A stretch of DNA of 64,000 bases, from NCBI RefSeq assembly GCF_902499125.1, contig NZ_CABVPX010000025.1, forward strand, positions 49,009-113,008, read 5' to 3'. The DNA is from Burkholderia arboris. Lineage in GTDB: Bacteria > Pseudomonadota > Gammaproteobacteria > Burkholderiales > Burkholderiaceae. Positions 18,241 through 26,724 of this stretch are shown piece by piece (position 1 is the stretch's first letter; every line of letters begins with the position of its first letter). Both the position numbers and the translations under genes were made by a program. The notes under the pieces were generated by a model. That model did no database searches. It saw nothing but the letters and a program-made list of their open reading frames with translations, and was not told the origin of the DNA.

Positions 18241-18846
18241 ATGTCCGTCAAACCTGCTCCCACCACTGTTTCGATTCACGATCTGATCGCAGGCCGCTGG
18301 AGCCCGCGCGCCTATTCGGACGAGCCCGTCAGCGCCGGCGATCTGCACGCAGTACTCGAAGCCGCGCGCTGGGCCCCGTCCGCGTATAACGCGCAGCCCT
18401 GGCGTTTCGTCGTATTCGATCGCGCGCAGGACGAAGACGCATTCAAGCGCGCGTTCGCGACGCTGGTGCCGTTCAACCAGGGCTGGAATGCGCCGGCGCC
18501 CGTGCTGATCGCGGTGACCGCGCACACGCTGACGCCGAAGGGCGAGCCGGCGCCGACCGCGTCGTACGACGCGGGTGCCGCCGCGATGTCGCTGGTGCTG
18601 CAGGCGCACGCGCTTGGCCTCGCCGCACACCAGATGAGCGGTTTCGACGCGAAGGCGTTTCGCGACGCGTTCGCGATTCCGGCCGACGTCGCGATCCTGT
18701 CGATCATCTCGCTCGGCCACTACGGCAACGTCGACAAGCTCGATCCGGTGCTGCGCGACCGCGAAAAGGCGCCGCGTACGCGCCATGCGATCGGCGAAGT
18801 TGTCTATGCGGGCGCGTGGAAGAAGAGCTTCGACGCGGCAGCCTGA
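18241..18846 (+). CDS. Nitroreductase family protein
   Basis: The protein has 201 residues. The ATG at 18241 has GAGGA 8 bases upstream and is preferred over one 18 bases earlier. It carries the nitroreductase fold signatures RWSPRAYSDEPV at about 18-29 and ARWAPSAYNAQPWRFVVF, which bind FMN. Members are FMN-dependent NAD(P)H oxidoreductases acting on nitro compounds, quinones or flavins. The length matches the short single-domain branch. It lies downstream of the MFS gene on the same strand, with a strong hairpin between. Confidence 0.92.
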   Translation: MSVKPAPTTVSIHDLIAGRWSPRAYSDEPVSAGDLHAVLEAARWAPSAYNAQPWRFVVFDRAQDEDAFKRAFATLVPFNQGWNAPAPVLIAVTAHTLTPKGEPAPTASYDAGAAAMSLVLQAHALGLAAHQMSGFDAKAFRDAFAIPADVAILSIISLGHYGNVDKLDPVLRDREKAPRTRHAIGEVVYAGAWKKSFDAAA

Positions 18847-19034
18847 CCGCGCAAGCGGGCGGGCTGCATCGTGCATCCCGTTCGCATGTGTCCCCGGCGC
18901 GCCGCACCGCGCGCCGTCGCCATCGGCGCGCGTCGAGCGGCACCGGTGGCCGGCCCCGGTTGTGATCCCGCGGGCTTCATGTTAAAAAGCCCGTCCTTTC
19001 CGTTTTCGCGCCGGCCCTGCTGCGGCAACTTCCC

Positions 19035-20285
19035 ATGACTTACTGCGCGATCGATTTCGGCACGTCCAATTCCGCCGTGGCGCTGCCCGACGGCGACGGC
19101 ATGCGCCTCGCGCCCGTCGAGGGCGACCACCTGACGCTGCCCACCGCGATCTTCTTCAACAACGACGAAGAGACGGTCGAGTACGGCCGTGCGGCGCTGG
19201 CTTCCTATATCGACGGCTTCGACGGCCGGCTGATGCGCTCGATGAAGAGCATCCTCGGCTCGCCGCTCGCGGAGACGACGACCGATCTCGGCGACGGCAG
19301 CGCGATCGCGTACACCGAAATCATCGCGCGCTTCCTGACGCACCTGAAGCGCAAGGCCGAAGCGCGCGCGGGCGCGCCGATCGGCCGTGCAGTGCTCGGC
19401 CGGCCCGTGTTCTTCGTCGACGACGATCCGCGCGCCGACCGCCTCGCGCAGGATCAGCTCGAGGCGGCCGCGCAATCGGTCGGCTTCGCGGACGTGCACT
19501 TCCAGTACGAACCGATTGCCGCCGCATTCGACTACGAATCGCGCCAGCAGGCCGAGCGCCTCGTGCTGGTCGCCGACATCGGCGGCGGCACGTCCGACTT
19601 CTCGCTGGTGCGCGTCGGGCCCGACCGGATGGCGCGGCTCGAGCGCAAGGACGACGTGCTGGCACACCACGGCGTGCACGTCGCGGGCACCGACTACGAC
19701 CGGCGTGTCGAACTGGCGGCGATCCTGCCCGTATTCGGCTACCGTTCGCTCGATCCGGAAGGGCGCGAGTTGCCGAACAAGATCTACTTCGATCTCGCGA
19801 CCTGGCACCTGATCAACACGGTCTATACGCCGAAGCGGGCCGGCGAGCTGACGCTGATGAAGCACCTGTACCAGGACGTGCGGCAGTACGACCGGCTCAC
19901 GAGCGTGGTCGAGCAGCGGCTCGGGCACGCGCTGATGGCGCGCGCGGAAGAAGCGAAGATCGGTGTTGCGGCGGGCGGGGAGACGATGATCAACCTGAAC
20001 GACGTGGAAGAAGATCTGCTGATCGCATTCGACTCGGACCGTCTCGTCGATGCGAGCCGCGACGACACCTCACGCATCGTCGACGCCGCGCGCGAGACGG
20101 TGCGGCTCGCGGGCGTTGCGCCGCGCGACGTCGGCGCGCTGTATTTCACCGGCGGTTCGACCGGGCTCGCGTTCCTGTCGGGCGCGCTCGCCGGCGCATT
20201 CCCGGATGCGCAGCCGGTATTCGGCGACCGCCTCGCGAGTGTCGCGACGGGGCTCGGTATTCACGCACTGCGATTGTTCGGCTGA
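19035..20285 (+). CDS. yegD: Hsp70-family protein, YegD-like
   Basis: The protein has 416 residues. It keeps only the actin-like ATPase domain of Hsp70: phosphate loop 1 IDFGTSNS at about 6-13, VADIGGGTSDFSLV for phosphate loop 2, and the adenosine motif YFTGGSTGLAFL near residue 370. No peptide-binding domain follows. This architecture matches E. coli YegD, a putative Hsp70-like protein without known clients. It stands alone and ends at a bidirectional terminator shared with the cold-shock gene. Confidence 0.9.
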   Translation: MTYCAIDFGTSNSAVALPDGDGMRLAPVEGDHLTLPTAIFFNNDEETVEYGRAALASYIDGFDGRLMRSMKSILGSPLAETTTDLGDGSAIAYTEIIARFLTHLKRKAEARAGAPIGRAVLGRPVFFVDDDPRADRLAQDQLEAAAQSVGFADVHFQYEPIAAAFDYESRQQAERLVLVADIGGGTSDFSLVRVGPDRMARLERKDDVLAHHGVHVAGTDYDRRVELAAILPVFGYRSLDPEGRELPNKIYFDLATWHLINTVYTPKRAGELTLMKHLYQDVRQYDRLTSVVEQRLGHALMARAEEAKIGVAAGGETMINLNDVEEDLLIAFDSDRLVDASRDDTSRIVDAARETVRLAGVAPRDVGALYFTGGSTGLAFLSGALAGAFPDAQPVFGDRLASVATGLGIHALRLFG

Positions 20286-20334
20286 ATGGCGGTCGGCGGT
20301 ATGGCGTAGCCGCCATGCCGCACCGACGCCCGAA

Positions 20335-20367
20335 AACAAAAAAGCCCCGCCGAAGCGGGGCTTTTTT
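20335..20367. terminator. Bidirectional terminator between yegD and the cold-shock gene
   Basis: The stem GCCCCGC / GCGGGGC (20344-20350, 20355-20361) with a CGAA loop has an A-run on the left and TTTTTT on the right, so it can act on both strands. Confidence 0.9.
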
Positions 20368-20388
20368 ACACGAATTATCGCGCCAAGC

Positions 20389-20592
20389 TTAGACCGGACG
20401 GATGTTCGCAGCTTGCAGACCCTTCGGGCCCGTCTTCACTTCGAATTCAACCTTCTGGTTTTCTTGCAGCGTCTTGAAGCCTTCGACGCGGATTTCCGAG
20501 AAGTGCGCGAACAGATCGTCGCCGCCGCCTTCCGGGGTGATGAAGCCGAAGCCCTTTGCGTCATTGAACCACTTGACGGTACCGGTTGCCAT
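20389..20592 (-). CDS. cspA: Cold-shock protein, CspA family
   Basis: This 67-residue single OB-fold nucleic-acid-binding protein has both RNA-binding motifs: RNP1 KGFGFI at 13-18 and RNP2 DLFAHF near 26-31. It acts as an RNA chaperone and transcription antiterminator. The ATG has AGGAA 9 bases upstream. A good sigma-70 promoter lies about 140 bases upstream, predicting the long leader known from cold-regulated csp genes. Confidence 0.97.
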   Translation of the reverse strand: MATGTVKWFNDAKGFGFITPEGGGDDLFAHFSEIRVEGFKTLQENQKVEFEVKTGPKGLQAANIRPV

Positions 20593-20732
20593 GTTACTTG
20601 TTCCTAAAAAGATAAAACGGGGCCGAGGCCCATGGGGTGCGGAAAATCAAGGAAGGGGTAATAGGACCAACCGGAGTACCGTTGATGGGCGAACTACGAA
20701 AGAACCAATTCACTCGCCACTTGAAATCCTGC
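20593..20732 (-). promoter_or_regulatory. Predicted 5' leader of the cold-shock mRNA
   Basis: If transcription starts about 7 bases after the -10 at 20740-20745, the leader is about 140 bases long. E. coli cspA has a leader of about 160 bases that changes structure with temperature. Near the start codon it holds a small GC hairpin (GGGC-CTCG-GCCC) followed by a T-rich tract. The regulatory role is inferred. Confidence 0.5.
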
Positions 20733-20739
20733 GAAGTCC

Positions 20740-20768
20740 TTTATACGGCCAATCGCGTTCATGGTCAA
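20740..20768 (-). promoter_or_regulatory. Sigma-70 promoter of the cold-shock gene
   Basis: On the minus strand TTGACC and TATAAA are separated by exactly 17 bases (plus-strand positions 20768-20763 and 20745-20740). This is one of the best promoter matches in the window. The remaining gap to 21012 belongs to the APC permease and shows no other gene. Confidence 0.7.
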
Positions 20769-21012
20769 CCGTATTCCCATACTCTCAGGGTTATTGCGGA
20801 GATCGGGTTTACAAAGCTTGCAAGCGATGCGAATTTTTTGTAGGGGCCGAACGATTTTGGCGGCACGTTTGAGGTGCAACCGTTAAACTACGCGCCGCGT
20901 GGACGGGTTGCCCTGATCGGGTGACGCGTCCCCCCAAGAATGCGTGCGCGGTGCTGTCCGAGCCGATCCCGGACCGCAGGCCGACCATGCTTTTTGAGAC
21001 ACAGGAGAGGAT

Positions 21013-22611
21013 GTGAAGAGTTCTATTCAACGGAACATCGGCCCGTTTGCATTGATGCTGACGGGACTGGGTTCGATTATCGGCTCGGGCTGGCTGTTCG
21101 GCGCCTGGAAAGCCGCGAAGATCGCCGGTCCGGCGGCGATCTGTGCATGGATTATCGGCGCGGTCGTGATTCTCGCGATTGCACTGACGTACGCGGAACT
21201 GGGCGCGATGTTCCCCGAGTCGGGCGGGATGGTGCGCTATGCGCGCTACTCGCACGGTTCGCTGGTGGGCTTCATCAGCGCATGGGCCAACTGGATTGCG
21301 ATCGTATCCGTGATCCCGATCGAGGCCGAGGCGTCGATCCAGTACATGAGCACGTGGCCATATCCATGGGCGCATGCGTTGTTCGTGAACGGCGAGTTGA
21401 CCACACCAGGCCTGTTGCTGTCGGCCGTGCTGGTCGTCATCTACTTCCTGCTGAACTACTGGGGCGTGAAGGCCTTTGCGCGTGCGAACACCGCGATCAC
21501 GATCTTCAAGTTCCTGATCCCGGGCGCCACGATCCTCGGCCTGATGCTGACGAGCTTCCATTCGGAGAACCTCGGCACCGCATCGAATGCGGCCTTCGCG
21601 CCGTACGGCTGGTCGGCGGTGCTGACCGCGGTCGCGACGAGCGGCATCGTGTTCGCGTTCAACGGTTTCCAGAGTCCCGTGAACCTGGCGGGCGAAGCGC
21701 GCAATCCGTCGCGCAGCGTGCCGTTCGCGGTGATCACGTCGATCCTGATCGCGCTCGTGATCTACGTGCTGCTGCAGATGGCGTACATCGGCTCGGTGAA
21801 TCCGGCTGACGTCGCGAAGGGCTGGGCGCACTTCAACTTCTCGTCGCCGTTCGCGGAACTCGCGATCGCGCTGAACCTGAACTGGCTCGCGATCCTGCTG
21901 TACGTCGACGCGTTCGTCAGCCCGAGCGGCACCGGCACGACCTACATGGCGACGACCACGCGGATGATCTACGCGATGGAGCGCAACAACACGATGCCGA
22001 AGATGTTCGGCAACGTGCACCCGATCTACGGTGTGCCGCGCCAGGCGATGTGGTTCAACCTGCTCGTGTCGTTCATCTTCCTGTTCTTCTTCCGCGGCTG
22101 GAGCTCCCTCGCGGCCGTGATCTCGGTCGCAACGGTGATCTCGTACCTGACCGGCCCGATCAGCCTGATGGCGCTGCGCCGCGCGGCGACCGACATCGAG
22201 CGTCCGCTGTCGATTCCGCTGATGAAGCTGATCGCACCGTTCGCATTCGTGTGCGCGTCGCTGATCCTGTACTGGGCGAAGTGGCCGCTGACGGGCGAAA
22301 TCATCCTGCTGATGGTCGTCGCACTGCCGGTGTACTTCTTCTTCCAGGCGAAGTCGGGCTGGAGCGGTTGGGGTGCCGACCTGAAGGCGGCATGGTGGCT
22401 GGTTGCGTACCTGCCGACGATGGCCGTGCTGTCGCTGATCGGCAGCAAGGAATTCGGCGGTCACGGCTACCTGCCGTACGGCTGGGACATGCTGGTCGTT
22501 GCGGCGATCGCGTTGGTGTTCTACTTCTGGGGCGTGAATACCGGCTACCGGACCAAGTATCTCGACGAGCGCGAGTCGCACGACGAGATCCTCGAAGGGA
22601 TCGGTGCCTGA
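21013..22611 (+). CDS. APC-superfamily amino acid permease
   Basis: The protein has 532 residues from a GTG start at 21013, chosen for the GGAGAGG just upstream. There are about twelve to fourteen membrane helices. The first helix carries the APC substrate motif TGLGSIIGSGWLFG (about 16-29), which forms the backbone site for the substrate carboxylate. The long C-terminal part and overall length resemble aspartate/proton or related dicarboxylic amino acid symporters, but the substrate is only inferred. It ends at a bidirectional terminator. Confidence 0.9.
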   Translation: MKSSIQRNIGPFALMLTGLGSIIGSGWLFGAWKAAKIAGPAAICAWIIGAVVILAIALTYAELGAMFPESGGMVRYARYSHGSLVGFISAWANWIAIVSVIPIEAEASIQYMSTWPYPWAHALFVNGELTTPGLLLSAVLVVIYFLLNYWGVKAFARANTAITIFKFLIPGATILGLMLTSFHSENLGTASNAAFAPYGWSAVLTAVATSGIVFAFNGFQSPVNLAGEARNPSRSVPFAVITSILIALVIYVLLQMAYIGSVNPADVAKGWAHFNFSSPFAELAIALNLNWLAILLYVDAFVSPSGTGTTYMATTTRMIYAMERNNTMPKMFGNVHPIYGVPRQAMWFNLLVSFIFLFFFRGWSSLAAVISVATVISYLTGPISLMALRRAATDIERPLSIPLMKLIAPFAFVCASLILYWAKWPLTGEIILLMVVALPVYFFFQAKSGWSGWGADLKAAWWLVAYLPTMAVLSLIGSKEFGGHGYLPYGWDMLVVAAIALVFYFWGVNTGYRTKYLDERESHDEILEGIGA

Positions 22612-22655
22612 CGCCTGACCTGTTGCCGGATTCGGCGGCGGCAGGATGCAACAAC

Positions 22656-22692
22656 AAAAAGCCCGCCCGAGCATCGCTCGGGCGGGCTTTTT
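22656..22692. terminator. Bidirectional terminator between the permease and ygiD genes
   Basis: A 12-bp perfect stem (GCCCGCCCGAGC / GCTCGGGCGGGC) with an ATC loop is flanked by AAAAA and TTTTT. Confidence 0.93.
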
Positions 22693-22718
22693 GCTGGCGT
22701 CGACGATTGCGTCGCGGC

Positions 22719-23510
22719 TCAGGCGTCGGCGCTTGCGAACACGTAGTTCGTCATCGCGAGTACGCGCTGGTAGGTGCCGAGCGACTGGATGCCGAGCTGG
22801 TAGTCGTCGTCGGCCGCGCCGAGCGCCGTGAAGACCGGCAGCAAATGCTCGTCGGTCGGATGCATCAGCGCCGCGTGCGGCGCCTGCCGGCGGTAGTCGA
22901 GCAGTGCATCGACGTCGCGTGCGGCGAGCTTCGCCTCGAACCAGTCGGTGAATTCCGCGACACGCGGGTCCGCATCCTCGGGTGCGGCGCCGAAATCGGC
23001 CGCGCGCAGGTTGTGCGTGATCTGGCCCGAGCCGATCACCATCACGCCTTCGTCACGCAGCGGTCGCAGTGCCCGGCCGAGCGCGAAGTGATGCGCGGAA
23101 TCCGCGCGCGGCTGGATCGACAGCTGCGCGACCGGCACATCAGCCTCCGGGAACATCAGCAGCATCGGTACCCACGCGCCGTGGTCGAGGCCGCGCTCCG
23201 TCGTCGCGGTCGCGATGCCGGCCGCGTCCAGCAGCGTGGCCGCGCGCTCGGCGGCATCGGGCGCACCCGGAGCCGGATAGCGGATGTCGTACAGCGCCTG
23301 CGGGAAACCGTAGAAATCGTGGATCGTTTCCGGATGCGCGGTGATGCTCGCGACCGGCCGTTGCGTGCCCCAGTGTGCGGACAGCATCAGCACCGCGCGC
23401 GGGCGCGGCAATTCGGCGCCGAGGTGCGTGAATGCGCCGGACGGCAGCGTCGGGTCGATCGGCAGCGTCGGGGCGCCGTGGGACAGGTACAGCGAAGGCA
23501 AGCGGTTCAT
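22719..23510 (-). CDS. ygiD: DODA-type extradiol aromatic ring-opening dioxygenase (YgiD-like)
   Basis: The 263-residue start at 23510 is chosen because the family N-terminus LPSLYLSHGAP begins there. It belongs to the LigB/4,5-DOPA extradiol dioxygenase superfamily of class III ring-cleaving enzymes. Histidines typical of the iron/zinc site are in LSHGAP near 9-11, LSAHWGT near 43, and ERGLDHGAWVP. E. coli YgiD cleaves L-DOPA in vitro, but its natural substrate is unknown. It is not part of a catabolic operon here. Confidence 0.92.
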   Translation of the reverse strand: MNRLPSLYLSHGAPTLPIDPTLPSGAFTHLGAELPRPRAVLMLSAHWGTQRPVASITAHPETIHDFYGFPQALYDIRYPAPGAPDAAERAATLLDAAGIATATTERGLDHGAWVPMLLMFPEADVPVAQLSIQPRADSAHHFALGRALRPLRDEGVMVIGSGQITHNLRAADFGAAPEDADPRVAEFTDWFEAKLAARDVDALLDYRRQAPHAALMHPTDEHLLPVFTALGAADDDYQLGIQSLGTYQRVLAMTNYVFASADA

Positions 23511-23719
23511 GGTGGTGGCCTGCGAAAAGGGTTTGCCTGTGACTATAGGCGCGCACCGTACATTGATAAATCGGTATCCATGAATTTGATTGGTGCCTGT
23601 TTGTTGATAATCGACGCAATGCAATGCCTGTCGGCGCGGGTGGCCGTCAGTGTGCTGGAAATCGAGTGAATTGCCGTTTGAATCGGCGAAGATGCGCGAA
23701 GAAGGGGGGCTGACGCCGC

Positions 23720-24316
23720 TTACTGCGCGTGCCGGATACCGGCCCACGGTGTCGTCTGCGGGGCGCTGAGCGCGAACAGGTCGAGCACGCGCGTGACGGT
23801 CTGGTCGACGAGTTCCTCGATCGTCTTCGGCATCGCGTAGAACGCGGGCAGCGGCGGAAAGACGATGCCGCCCATTTCGGTGACGGCGGTCATGTTGCGC
23901 AGATGCGCGAGGTTGAACGGCGTTTCGCGCACCATGAGCACGAGACGGCGGCGTTCCTTCAGCGTGACGTCGGCTGCGCGCGTGATCAGGTTGTCGGACA
24001 GCCCGTGCGCGACGCTCGCGAGCGTCTTCATCGAGCAGGGTGCGATCACCATCCCGTCGGTCGCGAACGAGCCCGACGCGATCGTCGCGCCGACGTCGCG
24101 CACCGAGTGCACGACGTCCGCGCGGCTTTCGACATCGGCTTTCGGCAGCTTCAGTTCATGCTGGATGTTGAGCCAGCCGGCGTTCGAAATCAGCAGATGC
24201 GTCTCGACGCCGCCAGCGGCGCGCAGCAGGTCGAGCAGCCGCACGCCGTAGATCGCGCCGGTGGCGCCGGTGATCGCGACGATCAGCCGGCGTGGCGGCG
24301 CGCTGGGAGATGCCAT
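23720..24316 (-). CDS. ubiX: Flavin prenyltransferase UbiX
   Basis: The protein has 198 residues and makes prenylated FMN, the cofactor of UbiD-type decarboxylases, from FMN and dimethylallyl phosphate. The flavodoxin-like start LIVAITGATGAIYGVRLL (about 11-28) and the conserved APCSMKTLA and RETPFNLAHLRNM motifs are intact. It lies 13 bases downstream of grxD and is the last gene of the hemA-prfA-prmC-grxD-ubiX run. No ubiD is present in the window. Confidence 0.96.
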   Translation of the reverse strand: MASPSAPPRRLIVAITGATGAIYGVRLLDLLRAAGGVETHLLISNAGWLNIQHELKLPKADVESRADVVHSVRDVGATIASGSFATDGMVIAPCSMKTLASVAHGLSDNLITRAADVTLKERRRLVLMVRETPFNLAHLRNMTAVTEMGGIVFPPLPAFYAMPKTIEELVDQTVTRVLDLFALSAPQTTPWAGIRHAQ

Positions 24317-24329
24317 CGACAGGGGAGCG

Positions 24330-24641
24330 TTACGCGGCGGCGAACAGTTGCTGCAGTTCGCCCGACTGGTACATCTCCATCATGATGTCCGAGCCGCCGA
24401 CGAATTCGCCCTTCACGTAGAGCTGCGGGATGGTCGGCCAGTTCGAGAATTCCTTGATGCCCTGGCGGATTTCGTCGTCCTCGAGCACGTTGACCGTCTT
24501 GAACTGGTCGACGCCGCAGGCTTTCAGCACCTGCACGGCGCGGCCCGAGAAGCCGCACATCGGGAATTGCGCGTTGCCCTTCATGAAGAGCACGACCTGG
24601 TTTTCGTCGACGATTTGCTTGATACGTTGTTGGGTGTCCAT
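24330..24641 (-). CDS. grxD: Monothiol glutaredoxin, Grx4 type
   Basis: The protein has 103 residues. The CGFS motif at 29-32 is the signature of monothiol glutaredoxins, which bind and transfer [2Fe-2S] clusters with glutathione rather than reduce disulfides. The glutathione-site segments WPTIPQLYVKGEFVGGSDI follow. It works in iron-sulfur cluster trafficking in the cytoplasm. It sits between prmC and ubiX on the same strand. Confidence 0.97.
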   Translation of the reverse strand: MDTQQRIKQIVDENQVVLFMKGNAQFPMCGFSGRAVQVLKACGVDQFKTVNVLEDDEIRQGIKEFSNWPTIPQLYVKGEFVGGSDIMMEMYQSGELQQLFAAA

Positions 24642-24708
24642 GACTGACCTTGCGTTTGCGGGGCGTTAGATCGAAATGATAGCGGATTTCAACCGGGCGG
24701 GCCGGGCA

Positions 24709-25551
24709 TCAGCCCGGCAGGCGGCCGCCGGTCGTGCGTTCGATGGCGGCGAGATCGGCGAGCGATTCGACCGCGACGAAGCCGTGCGACGCGAGGATCG
24801 CACGGACGGCTTCGGCCTGATCGTAGCCGTGCTCGATCCAGAGCGTGCCGCCCGGTTTCAGACAGGTGCCGGCGCCCGCGACGATCGTGCGGATCGCGCT
24901 GAGGCCGTCGGCATCGTCGGTGAGCGCGCCGCGCGGCTCGAAACGCAGGTCGCCCTGCGCGAGGTGCGGATCGTGCTGCGCAATGTACGGCGGGTTGCTG
25001 ACGATCGTGTCGAACACGAGCGCCGGATCGAGCGCCGCGTACCAGTCGCTTTGCAGCCACTGCAGCGGGCCGCCGGGGCGACGTGCGTCGAGCAGCTTGT
25101 CCGCGTTGCGTTGCGCGACGGCGAGCGCGGCCGGCGAACGGTCGAGCGCCCACACCCGCGCATCGGGACGCTCGGCCGCGATCGACACGGCGATCGCGCC
25201 GCTGCCGGTGCCGAGATCGAGCACGGCCGGATGCGGCAGTCCGTCGATCGCATCGAGCGCGGCTTCGACGAGCAGTTCGGTTTCGGGGCGCGGGATCAGC
25301 ACGTCGGCGGTCACGTCGAACGGGCGGCCGAAGAACTCGCGCATCCCGACCAGCTGTGCGACGGGCTCGCCGGCGACACGGCGCGCTTCGAGCGCGCGGT
25401 AGCGCTCGACCGCGGCCGCATCAAGCGGTGCGTCGCCGCGCGTGATCAACTGCGTGCGGGTCCAGCCGAGCGCATGCGCGAGCAGCACGCGCGCATCGAC
25501 CGCGTCGAGCGGCGACGCGCGCAGCAGGTCGTCGGCGGTGGTGTCGGACAT
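24709..25551 (-). CDS. prmC: Release factor glutamine N5-methyltransferase PrmC
   Basis: The 280-residue start at 25551 has GAGG upstream and is 7 bases after the prfA stop. It methylates the glutamine of the GGQ motif in release factors RF1 and RF2. The substrate-recognition helical domain is N-terminal. Motif I DLGTGSGAIAVSIA is at about 113-126 and the catalytic NPPY is in SNPPYIAQHDP. Its neighbour prfA encodes one of its substrates, an arrangement common in proteobacteria. Confidence 0.97.
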   Translation of the reverse strand: MSDTTADDLLRASPLDAVDARVLLAHALGWTRTQLITRGDAPLDAAAVERYRALEARRVAGEPVAQLVGMREFFGRPFDVTADVLIPRPETELLVEAALDAIDGLPHPAVLDLGTGSGAIAVSIAAERPDARVWALDRSPAALAVAQRNADKLLDARRPGGPLQWLQSDWYAALDPALVFDTIVSNPPYIAQHDPHLAQGDLRFEPRGALTDDADGLSAIRTIVAGAGTCLKPGGTLWIEHGYDQAEAVRAILASHGFVAVESLADLAAIERTTGGRLPG

Positions 25552-25558
25552 CGCGGCC

Positions 25559-26641
25559 TCAGTCGGCTTCGCCGAGCGACGCAAGCAGCTCGGCTTGGTG
25601 CTCGGTGACGAGCACGCCGATCAGTTCGTCGAGATCGCCGTCCATGATCGCCTCGAGCCGGTACAGCGTCAGGTTGATCCGGTGGTCGGTCATCCGGCCT
25701 TGCGGGAAGTTGTACGTGCGGATCCGTTCCGAACGGTCGCCGGAGCCGATCAGGCTCTTGCGCGTCGCGGCTTCCTTCGCATGCTGTTCGTGATACTGCT
25801 TGTCCTTGATGCGCGCGGCGAGCACCTTCAGCGCGCGATCCTTGTTCTTGTGCTGCGAGCGGTCGTCCTGGCATTCGACGACGATCCCGGTCGGGATGTG
25901 CGTGACGCGCACCGCCGAATCGGTCTTGTTGATGTGCTGGCCGCCCGCGCCGGATGCGCGGAACGTGTCGATGCGCAGATCGGCCGGATTGATCTCGACT
26001 TCGCCGATTTCGTCGGCTTCCGGCATCACCGCGACCGTGCACGCGGACGTATGGATGCGCCCTTGCGTCTCGGTGGCCGGCACGCGCTGCACGCGATGGC
26101 CGCCCGATTCGAACTTCAGGCGCGAGTACGCGCCCTGGCCCGCGATCCGCACGATCACTTCCTTGTAGCCGCCGAGATCCGACGCGCTCTCCGACATCAT
26201 TTCGACCTGCCAGCGCTGGCGTTCCGCGAAGCGCAGGTACATGCGCAACAGGTCGCCCGCGAACAGCGCCGATTCGTCGCCGCCGGTGCCCGCGCGGATT
26301 TCGAGGAAGATGTTGCGGTCGTCGTTGGGATCCTTCGGCAGCAGCATTTTCTGCAGCTCGGTCTCGAGGCGCGCCATGCCGTCGCGCGCACTGCGGATCT
26401 CGTCTTCCGCGAAGTCGCGCATCGACGGATCGGAGAGCAGCTCCTGTGCGGCCGTCTCGTCGCTGCGCGACTGGCGCCACAGCGCGTACTGCTCGACGAC
26501 CGGGCCGAGTTCCGCATGTTCACGCGTCAGCTTGCGGTATTGGTCGAGGTCGGCCGTGACGTTTTCGCGGCTCAGCAGATCGTTCAGTTCGGCCAGCCGT
26601 GTGGACAGCTGGTCGAGCTTGCGTTGCATGCTCGTCTTCAT
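25559..26641 (-). CDS. prfA: Peptide chain release factor 1
   Basis: The protein has 360 residues. It ends translation at UAA and UAG. The stop-codon recognition PxT element is visible as PAT in RVPATETQGR, and the peptidyl-transferase motif GGQ in GAGGQHINK. The length matches RF1. It is located between hemA (83 bases upstream) and prmC. Confidence 0.98.
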   Translation of the reverse strand: MKTSMQRKLDQLSTRLAELNDLLSRENVTADLDQYRKLTREHAELGPVVEQYALWRQSRSDETAAQELLSDPSMRDFAEDEIRSARDGMARLETELQKMLLPKDPNDDRNIFLEIRAGTGGDESALFAGDLLRMYLRFAERQRWQVEMMSESASDLGGYKEVIVRIAGQGAYSRLKFESGGHRVQRVPATETQGRIHTSACTVAVMPEADEIGEVEINPADLRIDTFRASGAGGQHINKTDSAVRVTHIPTGIVVECQDDRSQHKNKDRALKVLAARIKDKQYHEQHAKEAATRKSLIGSGDRSERIRTYNFPQGRMTDHRINLTLYRLEAIMDGDLDELIGVLVTEHQAELLASLGEAD

Positions 26642-26724
26642 GGTGTGGAGCGGCGCTCCCGGGCAAAGGGGTATTCGGAAAGGATAGGCCGGCTCGCGGC
26701 CGGCGGCAGGGCGACCGGGCGGCG

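Noticed and set aside
20637..20843. 68-codon frame in the cold-shock leader region
   Set aside because: It runs opposite the predicted promoter and leader of the cold-shock gene and shows no family signal.
20809..22674. 621-codon open frame on the minus strand
   Set aside because: It is antisense to the APC permease, whose membrane helices and substrate motif are clear.
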